A stretch of DNA of 64,000 bases from Actinopolyspora biskrensis. Its GTDB lineage: Bacteria > Actinomycetota > Actinomycetes > Mycobacteriales > Pseudonocardiaceae. The position numbers and the translations under genes were made by a program. The stretch is taken from assembly GCF_013408175.1 (NCBI RefSeq), contig NZ_JACBYW010000003.1, forward strand, positions 496,001 to 560,000. Reading direction: 5' to 3'. The notes under the pieces were generated by a model. That model had not been told where the DNA came from and searched no databases. It worked only from the letters and a program-made list of their open reading frames with translations. This document shows positions 35,249-45,148 of the stretch, piece by piece. Numbering within the stretch: the stretch's first letter is position 1; each line of letters opens with the position of its first letter.

Positions 35249-36571
35249 ATGCAACCGACGCACGACTTCATCGCCATCGGGGTCGGGCCGTTCAACCTCG
35301 GGCTCGCCTGCCTGACCGAGCCGATTCCCGAGCTGAACGGGCTCTTCCTGGAGAGGAAACCCGACTTCGACTGGCACAGCGGGATGATGCTGGAGAACAG
35401 CACCCTGCAGACGCCGTTCCTCGCCGACCTGGTGAGCATGGCCGACCCGACCTCGCCGTTCTCCTTCCTGAACTACCTCAAGGAGGTCGGCAGGCTGTAC
35501 TCCTTCTACATCCGCGCCGACTGGTTCCCACCCCGGCTCGAGTACAACGACTACTGCCGCTGGGCGGCGCGCAAACTCGGCAACGTCCGGTTCGGCAACG
35601 AGGTGACCTCGGTCGAGTACGACGAGCGCTCCGAAACCTACCTGGTGCACGCCACGGAGCTGTCCAGCGGACGCGTCGACACGCACCGGGCGCACCGCCT
35701 GGTGCTCGGGACCGGGACACCGCCGCACGTCCCCGAGGCGTGCCGCGACCTCGGCGGTGACGCCTTCCACAACTCCGAGTACCTGAACCGCAGGGACTCG
35801 TTGCTGAACAAGGACAGCGTCACCGTCGTCGGCAGCGGGCAGAGCGCGGCCGAGATCTACTACGACCTGCTGGGCGAGATCGACAAGCACGGCTACACGC
35901 TCAACTGGGTGACGCGCTCGCCCAGGTTCTTCCCGCTGGAGTACACGAAGCTGACCCTGGAGATGACCTCTCCCGAGTACACCGACTACTTCCACTCGCT
36001 CCCGGAGCGCACCAGGGAGTCGCTGCTGGCCGAGCAGCACGGCCTGTACAAGGGGATCAGCGCCGAACTGGTCGACAACATCTTCGACCTGCTCTACGTG
36101 AAGAACCTCTCGGAACGCTGCTCGACCAGGCTGATGACCAACACCGCGGTCACCGCGGCGCGCCACGACCCGGACAGCGGCCGGTACACGCTGAGCCTCC
36201 GCCAGCAGGAGCAGGGCAAGGACTTCACACTGGACACCGAGGGGCTGGTGCTGGCCACCGGATACCGCTACGAGGTCCCCGAACTGCTCAACCCCGTGAC
36301 CGACCGGATCAGCTGGGACGAGTCCGGGCGCTTCGACGTCGGGCGGAACTACGGCATCGACCCGAAGGGCGCGGAGATCTTCGTGCAGAACGCCGAGCTG
36401 CACACGCACGGATTCGTCACCCCGGATCTCGGGATGGCCGCCTACCGCAACTCCTGCATCATCCGGGAGATGCTCGGCGAGGAGTACTACCCGATCGAAC
36501 GCGGAATCGCCTTCCAGGAGTTCGCCGCTCCCGAGCAGCGGAACCGAGCGGGAGAGGAGTCCGCGGCATGA
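35249..36571 (+). CDS. desB: Cadaverine N-monooxygenase (DesB-like)
   Basis: The flavin-dependent N-hydroxylating enzyme converts cadaverine to N-hydroxycadaverine. The 440-residue protein has an FAD motif [33 protein letters not shown] (family signature), NADPH motif [16 protein letters not shown] and a C-terminal ATGYR motif ([15 protein letters not shown]). Orthologues are the lysine/ornithine monooxygenase class. It overlaps desC by ATGA. Confidence 0.95.
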   Translation: MQPTHDFIAIGVGPFNLGLACLTEPIPELNGLFLERKPDFDWHSGMMLENSTLQTPFLADLVSMADPTSPFSFLNYLKEVGRLYSFYIRADWFPPRLEYNDYCRWAARKLGNVRFGNEVTSVEYDERSETYLVHATELSSGRVDTHRAHRLVLGTGTPPHVPEACRDLGGDAFHNSEYLNRRDSLLNKDSVTVVGSGQSAAEIYYDLLGEIDKHGYTLNWVTRSPRFFPLEYTKLTLEMTSPEYTDYFHSLPERTRESLLAEQHGLYKGISAELVDNIFDLLYVKNLSERCSTRLMTNTAVTAARHDPDSGRYTLSLRQQEQGKDFTLDTEGLVLATGYRYEVPELLNPVTDRISWDESGRFDVGRNYGIDPKGAEIFVQNAELHTHGFVTPDLGMAAYRNSCIIREMLGEEYYPIERGIAFQEFAAPEQRNRAGEESAA

Positions 36572-37155
36572 ACGACGTCGTTTTCACCCGCACCGACCGG
36601 GAGCTCGGGGAGTTCGCGGTCCGCCACGTCGACCCGGCCGCGGACGTCGGCCTGCTGCACCGCTGGCTCACCCACCCCAAGTCGGCGTTCTGGCTGATGG
36701 GCGACGCCACGCGGGACGACGTGGCACGGCAGTTCGCCGACACAGCGGCCGCTCCCGGGCACGACGCGCTGCTGGGAACGCACAACGGGACTCCGGCCTT
36801 CGTGATGGAGCGCTACGACCCGGCGAGCAGCGAACTGGCCGATGTGTACCCGGTGCTTCCGGGCGACGTGGGCATGCACTTCCTGGTGGCTCCGACCACG
36901 ACGCCCCTGCGCGGATTCAGCCTCGGCGTGCTCCGCACCGTCATGGAACTGCTGCTGTCCGATCCGGGCAACCAGCGCGTGGTCGTCGAACCCGACGTGC
37001 GCAACACCTCCGTGCACCGGCTCAACCGCGCTGTCGGGTTCCAGGAGGTCGAAACCGTGTCGCTGCCGGGCAAGACGGCCCTTCTCAGCACCTGCACCCG
37101 CTCCCAGTACCACGCGACGGTGCCCGACGAACACGATCAGGAGGTATCCCGTTGA
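36568..37155 (+). CDS. desC: N-hydroxycadaverine acyltransferase, GNAT family (DesC-like)
   Basis: The 195-residue siderophore-type acyltransferase has [17 protein letters not shown] near the N-terminus, [19 protein letters not shown] and [20 protein letters not shown], the IucB/DesC acceptor and CoA motifs. It acylates N-hydroxycadaverine with succinyl- or acetyl-CoA. The ATG overlaps the desB stop (ATGA), and its stop overlaps the desD start, so translation of the operon is coupled. Confidence 0.93.
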   Translation: MNDVVFTRTDRELGEFAVRHVDPAADVGLLHRWLTHPKSAFWLMGDATRDDVARQFADTAAAPGHDALLGTHNGTPAFVMERYDPASSELADVYPVLPGDVGMHFLVAPTTTPLRGFSLGVLRTVMELLLSDPGNQRVVVEPDVRNTSVHRLNRAVGFQEVETVSLPGKTALLSTCTRSQYHATVPDEHDQEVSR

Positions 37156-38963
37156 GCAGCAGCAGTGCAGCCGCACCGCGCGAGGCCGCGGCCCATCTGA
37201 CACCGCACCACTGGGAGACCGCCAACCGATTACTGGTGCGCAAGGCGCTGGCCGAGTTCTCCCACGAGCGCCTGCTGGAACCCGCGGAAACCACGCCGGG
37301 ACACTACCGGGTGAGCAGCGACGACGGGCTGGTGGAGTACCACTTCGCGGCCGAGGTGGGGAGTCTGCGGCACTGGCGGGTCGACGCCGACAGCATCACC
37401 AGGTACTCCGAGGGGGACGAGCAACCGCTCGACGCGCTCGCCCTGTTCCTGGAGTTCCGGAAAACCCTGGGGCTGTCCGAGAGCACGCTTCCCGTCTACC
37501 TGGAGGAGATCAGCAGCACGCTGTCCAGCAGCGCGTTCAAGCTCGCCGCGCCCGCCGCGCGCTCCGCGGAGCTGCTCGACGCGGGTTTCCAGGAAGTGGA
37601 GTCCGGGCTTACCGAGGGGCACCCGTGCTTCGTGGCCAACAGCGGGCGCATCGGGTTCGACAGCACCGAGTTCACCGAGTACACCCCGGAGGCGGGGCAG
37701 CCGGTCTCCCTGGTCTGGATGGCCGCGCACCGCGACAGGTCCACCTTCACCGTCTCCTCCGAGACGAGCTACGCGGAACTGATCTCGTCCGAACTGGACG
37801 AGGCGGAACGTGCCGGGTTCACCGCAGGACTGCGCGAGCGCGGACTCGACCCGGAGGAGTACCACCTCTTCCCGGTGCACCCGTGGCAGTGGGAGAACAA
37901 GCTCTCGGTGACCTTCGCCGCCGAAGTGGCGCGGAACAACCTCGTGTACCTCGGCCGCGGTTCCGACGCGTACCGCCCGCAGCAGTCCGTCCGCACCATG
38001 TTCAACGAGAGCTCGCCGTCGAAGCACTACGTGAAAACGGCGCTCTCGGTGCTCAACATGGGCTTCCTGCGCGGGCTGTCCGCCGAGTACATGAAGGCGA
38101 CCCCGGCCATCAACGACTGGCTGGCCCGGGTGATCTCGCGTGATCGGCAGCTCGCCGACTCCGGGTTCGACATCCTGCGCGAGCGGGCCGCGATCGGCTA
38201 CCACAACGAGTACTACGAGTCCGCCTGCGCGAAGAGCTCCCCCTACCGCAAGATGCTGGCCGCGCTCTGGCGGGAGAGCCCCGTGCCGAAGCTGCGTTCC
38301 GGGCAGCGGCCGGTGAGCATGGCCGCGCTGCTGCACGTGGACCGCTTCGGGGACTCGGTGGTCGGCGAGCTCGTGTCCCGCTCCGGGCTGGAGCCCGAGG
38401 TCTGGCTGCGCCGCTACCTGGACGTCTACCTGCGGCCGCTGCTGCACCTGTTCTACGCCTACGACCTGGTGGCCATGCCGCACGGCGAGAACATCATCCT
38501 CGTGCTGGAGGACGGGGTCCCCCGAGGAGCCCTGCTCAAGGACATCGCCGAGGAGATCGCCGTGCTCGACGCCGACGCGGAGCTGCCGCCCGAGGTCGAG
38601 CGGATCCGGTCGGTGGTTCCGGAGCACCTGCGCGAGCTGTCCCTGCTCACCGACGTGTTCGACTGCTTCTTCCGCTTCCTGTGCTCGATCACGTCCGCCG
38701 AGGGCGTGCTGAGCGAGGAGGTCTTCTGGAGGACCGTGGCCGAGTGCGTGACCGACTACCAGCGGGACAACCCCGAGCTGCGGGACGAGTTCCGGCGGCA
38801 CGACCTGTTCACCGAGTGGTTCTCGCTGTCCTGCCTGAACAGGCTGCAACTCGGCGACAACGAGCAGATGGTCGACCTGCAGGACCCGAGCAGCGCGCTC
38901 GCCTTCGCCGGGACCCTGTCCAACCCGATCGCGCCCTACGCGCCGGACCCCGTGGAGCGGTGA
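37152..38963 (+). CDS. desD: NRPS-independent siderophore synthetase (DesD-like)
   Basis: The IucA/IucC-family enzyme joins hydroxamate monomers into desferrioxamine E/B-type products with ATP. The 603-residue protein has EGHPCFVANSGRIGF, FPVHPWQWENKL, SVRTMFNESSPSKHYVKTAL and a C-terminal FhuF-like part with MPHGENIILVLEDG. The TTG start at 37152 overlaps the desC stop (TTGA) and has AGGAGG at 37139-37144. The operon ends in a very strong hairpin directly after the stop codon. Confidence 0.95.
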   Translation: MSSSSAAAPREAAAHLTPHHWETANRLLVRKALAEFSHERLLEPAETTPGHYRVSSDDGLVEYHFAAEVGSLRHWRVDADSITRYSEGDEQPLDALALFLEFRKTLGLSESTLPVYLEEISSTLSSSAFKLAAPAARSAELLDAGFQEVESGLTEGHPCFVANSGRIGFDSTEFTEYTPEAGQPVSLVWMAAHRDRSTFTVSSETSYAELISSELDEAERAGFTAGLRERGLDPEEYHLFPVHPWQWENKLSVTFAAEVARNNLVYLGRGSDAYRPQQSVRTMFNESSPSKHYVKTALSVLNMGFLRGLSAEYMKATPAINDWLARVISRDRQLADSGFDILRERAAIGYHNEYYESACAKSSPYRKMLAALWRESPVPKLRSGQRPVSMAALLHVDRFGDSVVGELVSRSGLEPEVWLRRYLDVYLRPLLHLFYAYDLVAMPHGENIILVLEDGVPRGALLKDIAEEIAVLDADAELPPEVERIRSVVPEHLRELSLLTDVFDCFFRFLCSITSAEGVLSEEVFWRTVAECVTDYQRDNPELRDEFRRHDLFTEWFSLSCLNRLQLGDNEQMVDLQDPSSALAFAGTLSNPIAPYAPDPVER

Positions 38964-38965
38964 CT

Positions 38966-39015
38966 CCCGCCCGCCGGTGGAACGTTTCGCGTGAAACGTC
39001 CCACCGGCGGGCGGG
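38966..39015 (+). terminator. Strong 23-bp hairpin after desD
   Basis: Arms at 38966-38988 and 38993-39015 pair over 23 positions with one mismatch around a 4-nt loop, GCGT. It starts 3 nt after the desD stop. No U-tract follows, which is common for actinobacterial terminators. It could also stop transcription from the converging minus-strand RiPP genes. Confidence 0.85.
38984..38997 (+). promoter_or_regulatory. parS-like ParB-binding core in the des terminator
   Basis: GTTTCGCGTGAAAC differs by one base from the chromosomal parS core GTTTCACGTGAAAC. It sits at the tip of the terminator stem. A near-oriC position is expected for parS. The single centre mismatch may weaken ParB binding, and the overlap with a hairpin may be chance. 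Confidence 0.4.
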
Positions 39016-39164
39016 CGGGGTTGGGGTCGACCAGCTCCTCGAACAGAGCTTCGGTGAGCCTGTCCGGCCCCAGTCGGGGTCGTGGGCGATGTCGTGGGTC
39101 GCGGTGAGTTCTCCCAGCGTGTCGGCGTCGGTGCGCGAAGGTGTGAACTGCATGTGGTTCGTGG

Positions 39165-40085
39165 TCAGCAACTCGCGGGCGGTATCTCCGTCGGTGTCTC
39201 GGCATCGACGATCAAGGACTCTTCCGTCGTGTGGTCGGTCATGACGACCTCGGTGGCTCGTTCGGACAGTACTTTCTGTTCCTGGGCTGACAAGCCCAGG
39301 CGATTCCAGGCGAAAACCGCGTGGTGGGCCAGCACCGCGCGTAGGCCCCGTTCGAGCTGTCCGCGCTGGGCGTGTTCGTCGAGTGTGCTACCGGCGGCTG
39401 CGAACGCATCGAGCCAACCGTGGATCGGTGCGAGCGGACCGCTTTCGGCCAGGCTTGCCGCGTCGGCGGTCATCAACCGCTGCATGTTCTGCCGCTGCTG
39501 TCGAGTGATCGGTAGTGGATGGGTGGACTCGTCGTTGCCGGTGTGTCGCATGCGGGCGATGCGGTTCCACACGTCGCCCTGTTCGTACCAGTCCAGGCCC
39601 GCGCCGCGGAGCAGAGCACTGATCAGCAGTACGCCGAGTTCCCGGCGTCCCGGTTCGGGCGAGGATTCGGCGGCGTGCTGGCGGGCGAGGTAGGCCAAGA
39701 TGTTGCTGCTGTCGCCGTGGAACAGCCTGTGGGCGGTGGTCATCGCAGCCGCGCCGCCGAAGGCCAGTGTTTCCGGCTCGTAGATGCCGTGGGCCCACCA
39801 AGCCACTTCGCCGGTGGCGGTCAGGTCTTCCAGGGTCCGTGCCAGGTAGGTGCGGGCAGCGGTGTCGCCGAGGTAGCGCAGCCGCCAGTGCGGGTGTTTG
39901 CGTACGAAGAACCACTGGTCGAGGCGGCCGTCGTGCTCGGCGGTGGCCAGGGGCGGGTGGAGACGTCGTGCTGCGGTGGTCTCGGCGTTGTCCCAGTCGG
40001 TCCATTCGATCAGCAGCTGTGGCCAGCAGTCGTGGTCGTCATCGGAGTCTTCGCGTTGCCCCGGGGTGGTGCTGTCGGGAAGCAT
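39165..40085 (-). CDS. Stand-alone SpaB_C / thiopeptide-type bacteriocin biosynthesis protein
   Basis: The 306-residue protein has the SpaB_C (glutamate-elimination) fold: PQLLIEWTDWDNAET, LDQWFFVRKHPHWRLRYL, then a helical C-domain (LGVLLISALLRGAGLDWYEQ, AFAWNRLGLSAQEQKVL). Such proteins complete dehydration of Ser/Thr in lanthipeptides and thiopeptides. The ATG at 40085 follows GAGGACCAAGG. It is third of three genes transcribed lanB-lanC-spaB_C. The last about 25 residues (after ATEVV) look unrelated to the domain and start with a Met that has its own GAGG upstream. Confidence 0.82.
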   Translation of the reverse strand: MLPDSTTPGQREDSDDDHDCWPQLLIEWTDWDNAETTAARRLHPPLATAEHDGRLDQWFFVRKHPHWRLRYLGDTAARTYLARTLEDLTATGEVAWWAHGIYEPETLAFGGAAAMTTAHRLFHGDSSNILAYLARQHAAESSPEPGRRELGVLLISALLRGAGLDWYEQGDVWNRIARMRHTGNDESTHPLPITRQQRQNMQRLMTADAASLAESGPLAPIHGWLDAFAAAGSTLDEHAQRGQLERGLRAVLAHHAVFAWNRLGLSAQEQKVLSERATEVVMTDHTTEESLIVDAETPTEIPPASC

Positions 40086-40097
40086 CCTTGGTCCTCG

Positions 40098-41303
40098 TCA
40101 GTTCAGTAGGAGACTCGCGTCCCATGCGCATGAATCGGTGCTGGCGGCTGTGGTGTGCAGGGTGAGGGCTATGCCGGCGGCGCCGGTCAGGAATTCCGGC
40201 GAGTCCGTGTGCTGGTGCTCGGTCAACGTGCTGATCAGTTGTGGAAGGTGCTCACCCAGGTCTTCGGTGACAGCGTCCGCGGCCATGCGCCAGGTGGTTT
40301 GTACGAGTCCGGCGAGTCCGTGGCACAGGCCGGGTTCGGTGAGGTAGGTGCGTTGCTTCGGGTCGGTCAGGCAGCCGAGCAGCGCGGCTTCGCTGGTGCG
40401 CTGGCGGGTCGTGTCGCCCAGGGCGAGGGCGGCGAGCTGCTGGGCACGGGCCAGCCCGGGGGTGCCGTAGCACCAGGAAGGTCGTCCCGGCCCCGTGATG
40501 GGAGCGTCGTCGCGTATCTGGGCGTGGGTGAGCCAGTAGGGCCACCACGGTCCGGCTGGGTGGGGTTGTTGCCAGGTGTCGAGCCAGGTGCAGATCCGGT
40601 CGAGGGCGTCGATGTGTCCGTCCACGGTGATGCCGCGACGCGCTGCTCGGGCGAGAAGAGCGAGTGGTCCGGTGATGCCGTGGGCCATGCCGAGGTTGGC
40701 GTGTCCGTGGGTGAATGCCGGGTCGGGGTCGTCGGGGCTCGGAGCGTGGTCGACCCACCAGCCTGGCGACCCGTCCGGGTGCGGGTGCGTCAGGCGCACC
40801 AGGTAGGACAGCACAGCACGGGTGCTGTCGTGGTGGTTGCGTTGCAGGTGGTATGCCCCGAGGCCGGTGAGCCCGCGCATGAGGTCGTACTCGCGGAAGG
40901 TCGTGGGGTGTCCGCGGTCGATGCGGGTGTGGGCGGCGGCCAGGCGGCGGAAGGTCAGGTCCGTGATGCTCGTGTCGAGTTGGGACAGGGCGCGGGTGAG
41001 TGTGCCCGGCCGTGCGCGAGTGACGAGGTGGGCGGCGAAGGCGCAGGCTGGGGCTCCGAAGAACAGTCCGGCATCGTCTCCGGCGGACAGGTCACCGCTG
41101 AGGGCGGTGGTCAGCCAGGTGTGGGCACTCGCCCGGTCGTCGTGGCCGGAAGCGGCGCGTTCGCTGTGCAGAAGGGCGATCCCGGCCGCTCCGGAGGCCA
41201 AGGACTGCGCCGATGCCCCCGTCTCGGCGAGCCGCTCCGGGGACGTGAGGTTGTGGGCGATGTCGGCGGCGGCCTCCAGCGTCGTCTGAACGGTGGGGGT
41301 CAT
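40098..41303 (-). CDS. lanC: Lanthionine synthetase C family protein (LanC-like cyclase)
   Basis: The 401-residue protein catalyses thioether ring closure in class I lanthipeptides using zinc. It has the family's alpha-toroid repeats with FTHGHANLGMAHGITGPLAL, the zinc Cys in PSWCYGTPGLARA and the Cys-His pair in EPGLCHGLAGLVQT, plus the final FLTGAAGIALTL. The reading frame is intact. Its ATG overlaps the upstream lanB stop by ATGA (41300-41303). Confidence 0.9.
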   Translation of the reverse strand: MTPTVQTTLEAAADIAHNLTSPERLAETGASAQSLASGAAGIALLHSERAASGHDDRASAHTWLTTALSGDLSAGDDAGLFFGAPACAFAAHLVTRARPGTLTRALSQLDTSITDLTFRRLAAAHTRIDRGHPTTFREYDLMRGLTGLGAYHLQRNHHDSTRAVLSYLVRLTHPHPDGSPGWWVDHAPSPDDPDPAFTHGHANLGMAHGITGPLALLARAARRGITVDGHIDALDRICTWLDTWQQPHPAGPWWPYWLTHAQIRDDAPITGPGRPSWCYGTPGLARAQQLAALALGDTTRQRTSEAALLGCLTDPKQRTYLTEPGLCHGLAGLVQTTWRMAADAVTEDLGEHLPQLISTLTEHQHTDSPEFLTGAAGIALTLHTTAASTDSCAWDASLLLN

Positions 41304-44101
41304 GCGGTTCCTTGCTTCCGACGGCTGGTGATGCTCAGGGCGGCGGCGCGGGCCAGGTGCAGACACCGGCGTTCGCGGTCGGGGTCGATGCCGGTCATGC
41401 GCACGTGGTGCAGGTGCAGGAAGTCGCGCAGGATCTCCGTTGGGACCGCAGTTCCGGGCGAGGTGATGGACTGGCGATAGCTGGTCAGTGCGTGGGCACG
41501 GGTTCTCCATGCGGCGAGGGTGGTGTCGCCGCCGGGCAACGCGCGTAGCGCAGTCCACTGGTCGTGGGGGGTGGCGAGTTCGAGTGCCTGGTCGCGGAGT
41601 CCTCGGGGCGGGGCTGGTGTGTGGGTGCGGGGGATGTGGTCGATCAGCCACCGCGTCCCCTGCTCGATGTTGCCGAGGTAGGAGATCACCAGGTCGACCA
41701 TGCTCGCGGCCGTGATCGCCTCGCTGGACGCGCCCGCGCGGGTGTGTTCCAGCTGCGTGAGCACGGCCGCGGAGTCGGCGGCGAAGAGGGATTCGGCCGC
41801 GCGCATGGCTTCCCCGTCGCCGAACCGGCCGGTTTCGGGGCGATAGGTCTCCAGGGTCATTCCGCCCAGCAGACCTCGTTGGCGCAGGGCGTGAGCCCAA
41901 GCGCTGACACGGGCGGCAGCGGTTCCGAACTCGTCGGGGTGGTTCAACCGGATGCGCAGCCGCAGGTGCGGGTGGGGGTCGGCATAGCGCAGGAACCACC
42001 ACTGCGGGTGGTTGTCCCACTGGTCCAGCAGCCGAGGCAGATGGTCGGTGAGGAGGTGTGTCTGCCGGTCGGGATGGCCGTGGAGCTGGGCGTAGAGCCA
42101 GGTTCCGGCTCCGGGCAGGTGTCCGTGTTCACGAGCGTGCACGGTGACGGGAGAGCGCGTGCGTGCCGCGGGTCCGGCCTCTGGGGCGGCTGTGGAGGTC
42201 ATCGGGGCGACGAGGTCGTGAGCGCGGCCGTCGATCCAGTCGAAGGCACCGGGCGGGGGTGCTTCACGTAGGGTGAGGCGCTCGTTGCGGTCGAGCTCGG
42301 TGCGCAACAGCTGCTGGTGGGTGGGGTCGTCCAGGTTCAGGTGCAGCCGTTGATCACCATCACCGAGGTACACGTCGTCGGCGACGTGGAACCGGTCTCG
42401 CCAGGTGGCCAGTGCTTCGGCCCATCGGGTCCCGTCGGCGTCGTGCGGCAGTTCGCGGGAGGTAAGTGTCCACTGGGCGGGAGCGAGGATGCTGCGCTGG
42501 TAGCGCACGCGCGGTAGGTATGGCAGCTGTCCTGCTGCTTTGCCCCAGGCGAAGGGGCCGAGGGTCGGGGTGCGGGCCGTGGTGATCTCGGCCAGAAACC
42601 GAGCCAGCGGGTGTGTGTGGTGGGTGAATTCCACGGCATTGACCATGATCGGCTCAACCACCTGCCCGTGGGTGAGTGAGACGAGGTAGAGGCGGTCGAG
42701 GTCGCCGGTCACGGTGAGGTCGTCGACAGCGAGCCGGTTCACGCGATGCTCACCCAGGGACAGCACCTCGGGCAGCACAGCGGGACTGCGGGCGACGTTG
42801 TGGGTACGGGTGTGCAGCGGTGGGCAGGAGAGCTGCACGGGAACGGCCTCTCGGGCGAGTGTGGGAAGCCGAGCGTAGGTCTCCGTCAGGCGCTTGCGTT
42901 CGGGCTCGGCGAGCGCGTCCAGGAAACGTCCGGTCAGGGTGCCCGCCGCACGGGAGATTCCGGCAACCGCTAACTCGAACTCGCCACGGTCGATGGCCTC
43001 GGGGGTTGTGGCGTGGACACGAAACGAGAGTTCACAGTGTGGACGACGCCGCGGAGTCTCGGAAGTGGCTGCCAGCGCGGCCACCGTGTCCTCGTCGAGG
43101 TGGACCTCCCGGCGTTGATCGAGGGCGGCCCGTTGTGCCAGGGAGAGCAGCCGCGCGTCCCGCTCGGAGAGGCCCTGTTGCCCCACGTCCAGGAGGGAGT
43201 CCCGGTATCCGGCGGGATAGCCGAGCCCGGTGTCGGGGTCGAGCAGGTCGCGAACGGGTACGTGCGCGCCGGGTCCGTAGCGTTCGAGGAACCGGTGGTG
43301 GTAGTCGATCCACTCGGTGCTGCCCTGAGGGTGCGGGCTCAGGCGTGCAAGCACGTCTACCGTGGATTCGGCCTCCCGCCAGACAGGTTCGGGAAGACTC
43401 ACCGAGCAATCGGCGTGCAGATCCACCATGACGGGCTTGTCGGTGGCAGCCAGGGCCGACATCCGTGTCGACAGCGATCTGCGCAGCGCGCCGGGCTCGG
43501 ACGGAGGCGTCGCGGCGTTGTGCCGGGCGAACTCGCCCCGCACCTCGCGCAGCTCGTTGATCAACGCGACCGCGTCCTCCGGAAGTTCGTCCAGGTCGAA
43601 GGTGTCGAGTTCGGCCACGACGTGCTCCACCGAGTCGGTGCTGGTCATGGGAGGACGCAGGTTGCTGATCAGCACGCGTTGTTCGATCAGCTCATCCACC
43701 ATGTGCTCGATCGCCGCGAGCGAGCTGCGGGGAAACTCGTGCTCCAGCCTGGTTATCAGGGCGGTAACCGGGATGGGGGTGTCGGCGGTTCGCAGGGCGA
43801 TGTCGACGGCACGGGTGTAGCGCACCGAGATCTCGGCGGGTCCCTTGTGGTCTGTGCGTGGCTGGTGGGTGATCACGAGTCGGTCGCCGCGGGTCTCGGC
43901 GATGTTGGTGGACACCACGCGAAGTCGGTGCCGGAGCGCTCGACACCGTTCCAACGAGGTGATCACCTGATTGATCCACTCGGACTCGGCCCGCGCATGG
44001 ACACGGTGATCCACGAGTCCGGCCTCCGTCAGCTGGTCGGCGGTACCGACGTGATGCGGGAACAGTTGGAACATCTCGTCACGATGGGCGACCTGCCGCA
44101 T
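41300..44101 (-). pseudogene. lanB: Lanthipeptide dehydratase (LanB), 5'-truncated
   Basis: The open frame gives 933 residues. Recognisable LanB sequence starts only at ESEWINQVITSLERCRALRH (near 43985), followed by RGDRLVITHQP, GPAEISVRYTRAV and LRPPMTSTDSVEHVVAEL. It continues through the glutamylation domain to a fused SpaB_C domain (WWFLRYADPHPHLRLRIRL). Family members carry about 110-150 more residues before this point. The 38 residues encoded beyond it are antisense to a DUF5753 regulator. The normal start, promoter and the RATPFG-type region are missing. Function is doubtful. Confidence 0.8.
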
Positions 44102-44350
44102 GTCACTCTACAAGTACTGCCGTTCAGCGCGGGCGCGGTGCCCGCGCTCGGCGCACCGTTCATCATCCTCTCGTTCCCTGACCAGGAAGACCCCGACGTT
44201 CCATACACGGACTACCTGACCGGCTGCGTCTACGTGGAGGACGAGGACGAGGTCGCATCGTATAACCTGAATTACAGCGCTCTTGAACAAGCGGCGCTGA
44301 CCCCCGCAGACTCGACAGAGTTCCTCTCCAAGCTTGCCGGGGAGCTATGA
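43997..44350 (+). pseudogene. DUF5753-domain regulator, N-terminally truncated, copy 1
   Basis: Residues from MDTVIHESGLRQLVGGTDVM match the C-terminal half of XRE-family DUF5753 regulators, followed by MREQLEHLV, VTLQVLPFSAGAVPALGAPF and YLTGCVYVEDEDEVASYNL. The helix-turn-helix and first half of DUF5753 are absent because lanB sequence lies directly upstream. No ribosome site is seen before the ATG. The stop overlaps an ATG of the DUF397 frame. Confidence 0.78.
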
Positions 44351-44367
44351 GTACAAGGAGCACCCAC

Positions 44368-44577
44368 ATGACCGCCCCAGACTTCAGTCAGGCTCGCTGG
44401 CACAAAAGCAGCCGCAGCAACGGCGGCGGTGCAGCTTGCGTCATGGTGGCGCACGTGCCCACCGCCACCGGCGTCGCCGACAGCAAACTCGGCGACGACA
44501 GCCCCGTCCTGCCGTTCGGCAAAACCGCGTGGACACAGTTCCTCGACGCGATCAAAAGCGACCGCCTCGACAGCTGA
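44368..44577 (+). CDS. DUF397 protein, copy 1
   Basis: The 69-residue DUF397 protein has QARWHKSSRSNGGGAACVMVA, GVADSKLGDDSPVLPF and WTQFLDAIKSDRLDS. DUF397 genes typically follow XRE/DUF5753 regulators in actinomycetes, where the pair acts as a regulator-partner system (BldB-like in Streptomyces). AAGGAG at 44355-44360 supports the ATG at 44368; the frame is also open from 44347. Confidence 0.85.
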   Translation: MTAPDFSQARWHKSSRSNGGGAACVMVAHVPTATGVADSKLGDDSPVLPFGKTAWTQFLDAIKSDRLDS

Positions 44578-44590
44578 TCCCGCTTCGCGA

Positions 44591-44621
44591 AGTCCCGCTC
44601 GATGTGCCGTCGGGCGGGACT
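44591..44621 (+). terminator. Hairpin after DUF397 copy 1
   Basis: AGTCCCGC (44591-44598) pairs with GCGGGACT (44614-44621). The same structure follows DUF397 copy 2, so it belongs to the duplicated unit. Confidence 0.65.
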
Positions 44622-44808
44622 CCTTCATGGTAGGCCGCTGTGCCCAACGCTCCAAAGTTCAGTTGACCAGCTCGATCACGACATCACACGCCGCATGAGA
44701 CCTCAGCTCATGTTCCGGAAGGTTTCTGGGCCGTGATCCCAGCACCGAACTGCGACAGCGCCGGACACAAAAACAGCCTCACACTCGGTCGTCCTCAGCG
44801 AAGGTACG

Positions 44809-45144
44809 TTGAAACGCCGAATTGGCGGCACAGCGGTCATGACCGAACAGCTGGAACTTCTCTGCGACTTGGCGGAACTCCAGCACGTAGCGGTGCAGGT
44901 GCTGCCGTTCAGTGCCGGTAGCCACGCTTCGCTGGGCACTTCCTTCACGATCCTGCGGCTGCGCAACAACCACAAGCGCACGGTGTATGTCGAAGACATC
45001 ACAAGCGCGGACTACCTGGATCGACCGCACCACCTCGACACGTATAACCTGGTCTACGAGCGGCTACGGATGGAAGCACTCGGCTTGAACGAGTCCAAAT
45101 CCATGCTGAAGCAGACCATAGAAGAGCTTGGCGCTGGAAGGTGA
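44809..45144 (+). pseudogene. DUF5753-domain regulator, truncated and decayed, copy 2
   Basis: The open frame from TTG at 44809 starts LKRRIGGTAVMTEQLELLCD and contains VAVQVLPFSAGSHASLGTSF and VERLR-like C-terminal sequence, i.e. the second half of DUF5753. Upstream codons in this frame give SVVLSEG. The preceding ELRQRRTQKQP motif lies in another frame (about 44745-44780), so a frameshift separates the halves. No HTH domain remains. A second DUF397 gene follows. Confidence 0.7.
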
Positions 45145-45148
45145 CGGG

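Noticed and set aside
38809-39171. A 120-codon minus-strand gene after the SpaB_C gene
   Set aside because: Most of it reads through the des terminator and antisense to desD; only its first about 35 codons look possibly coding, noted as a remnant.
43013-44350. A 445-residue plus-strand protein ending in DUF5753
   Set aside because: Only the last about 117 codons show family sequence; the rest is antisense to lanB.
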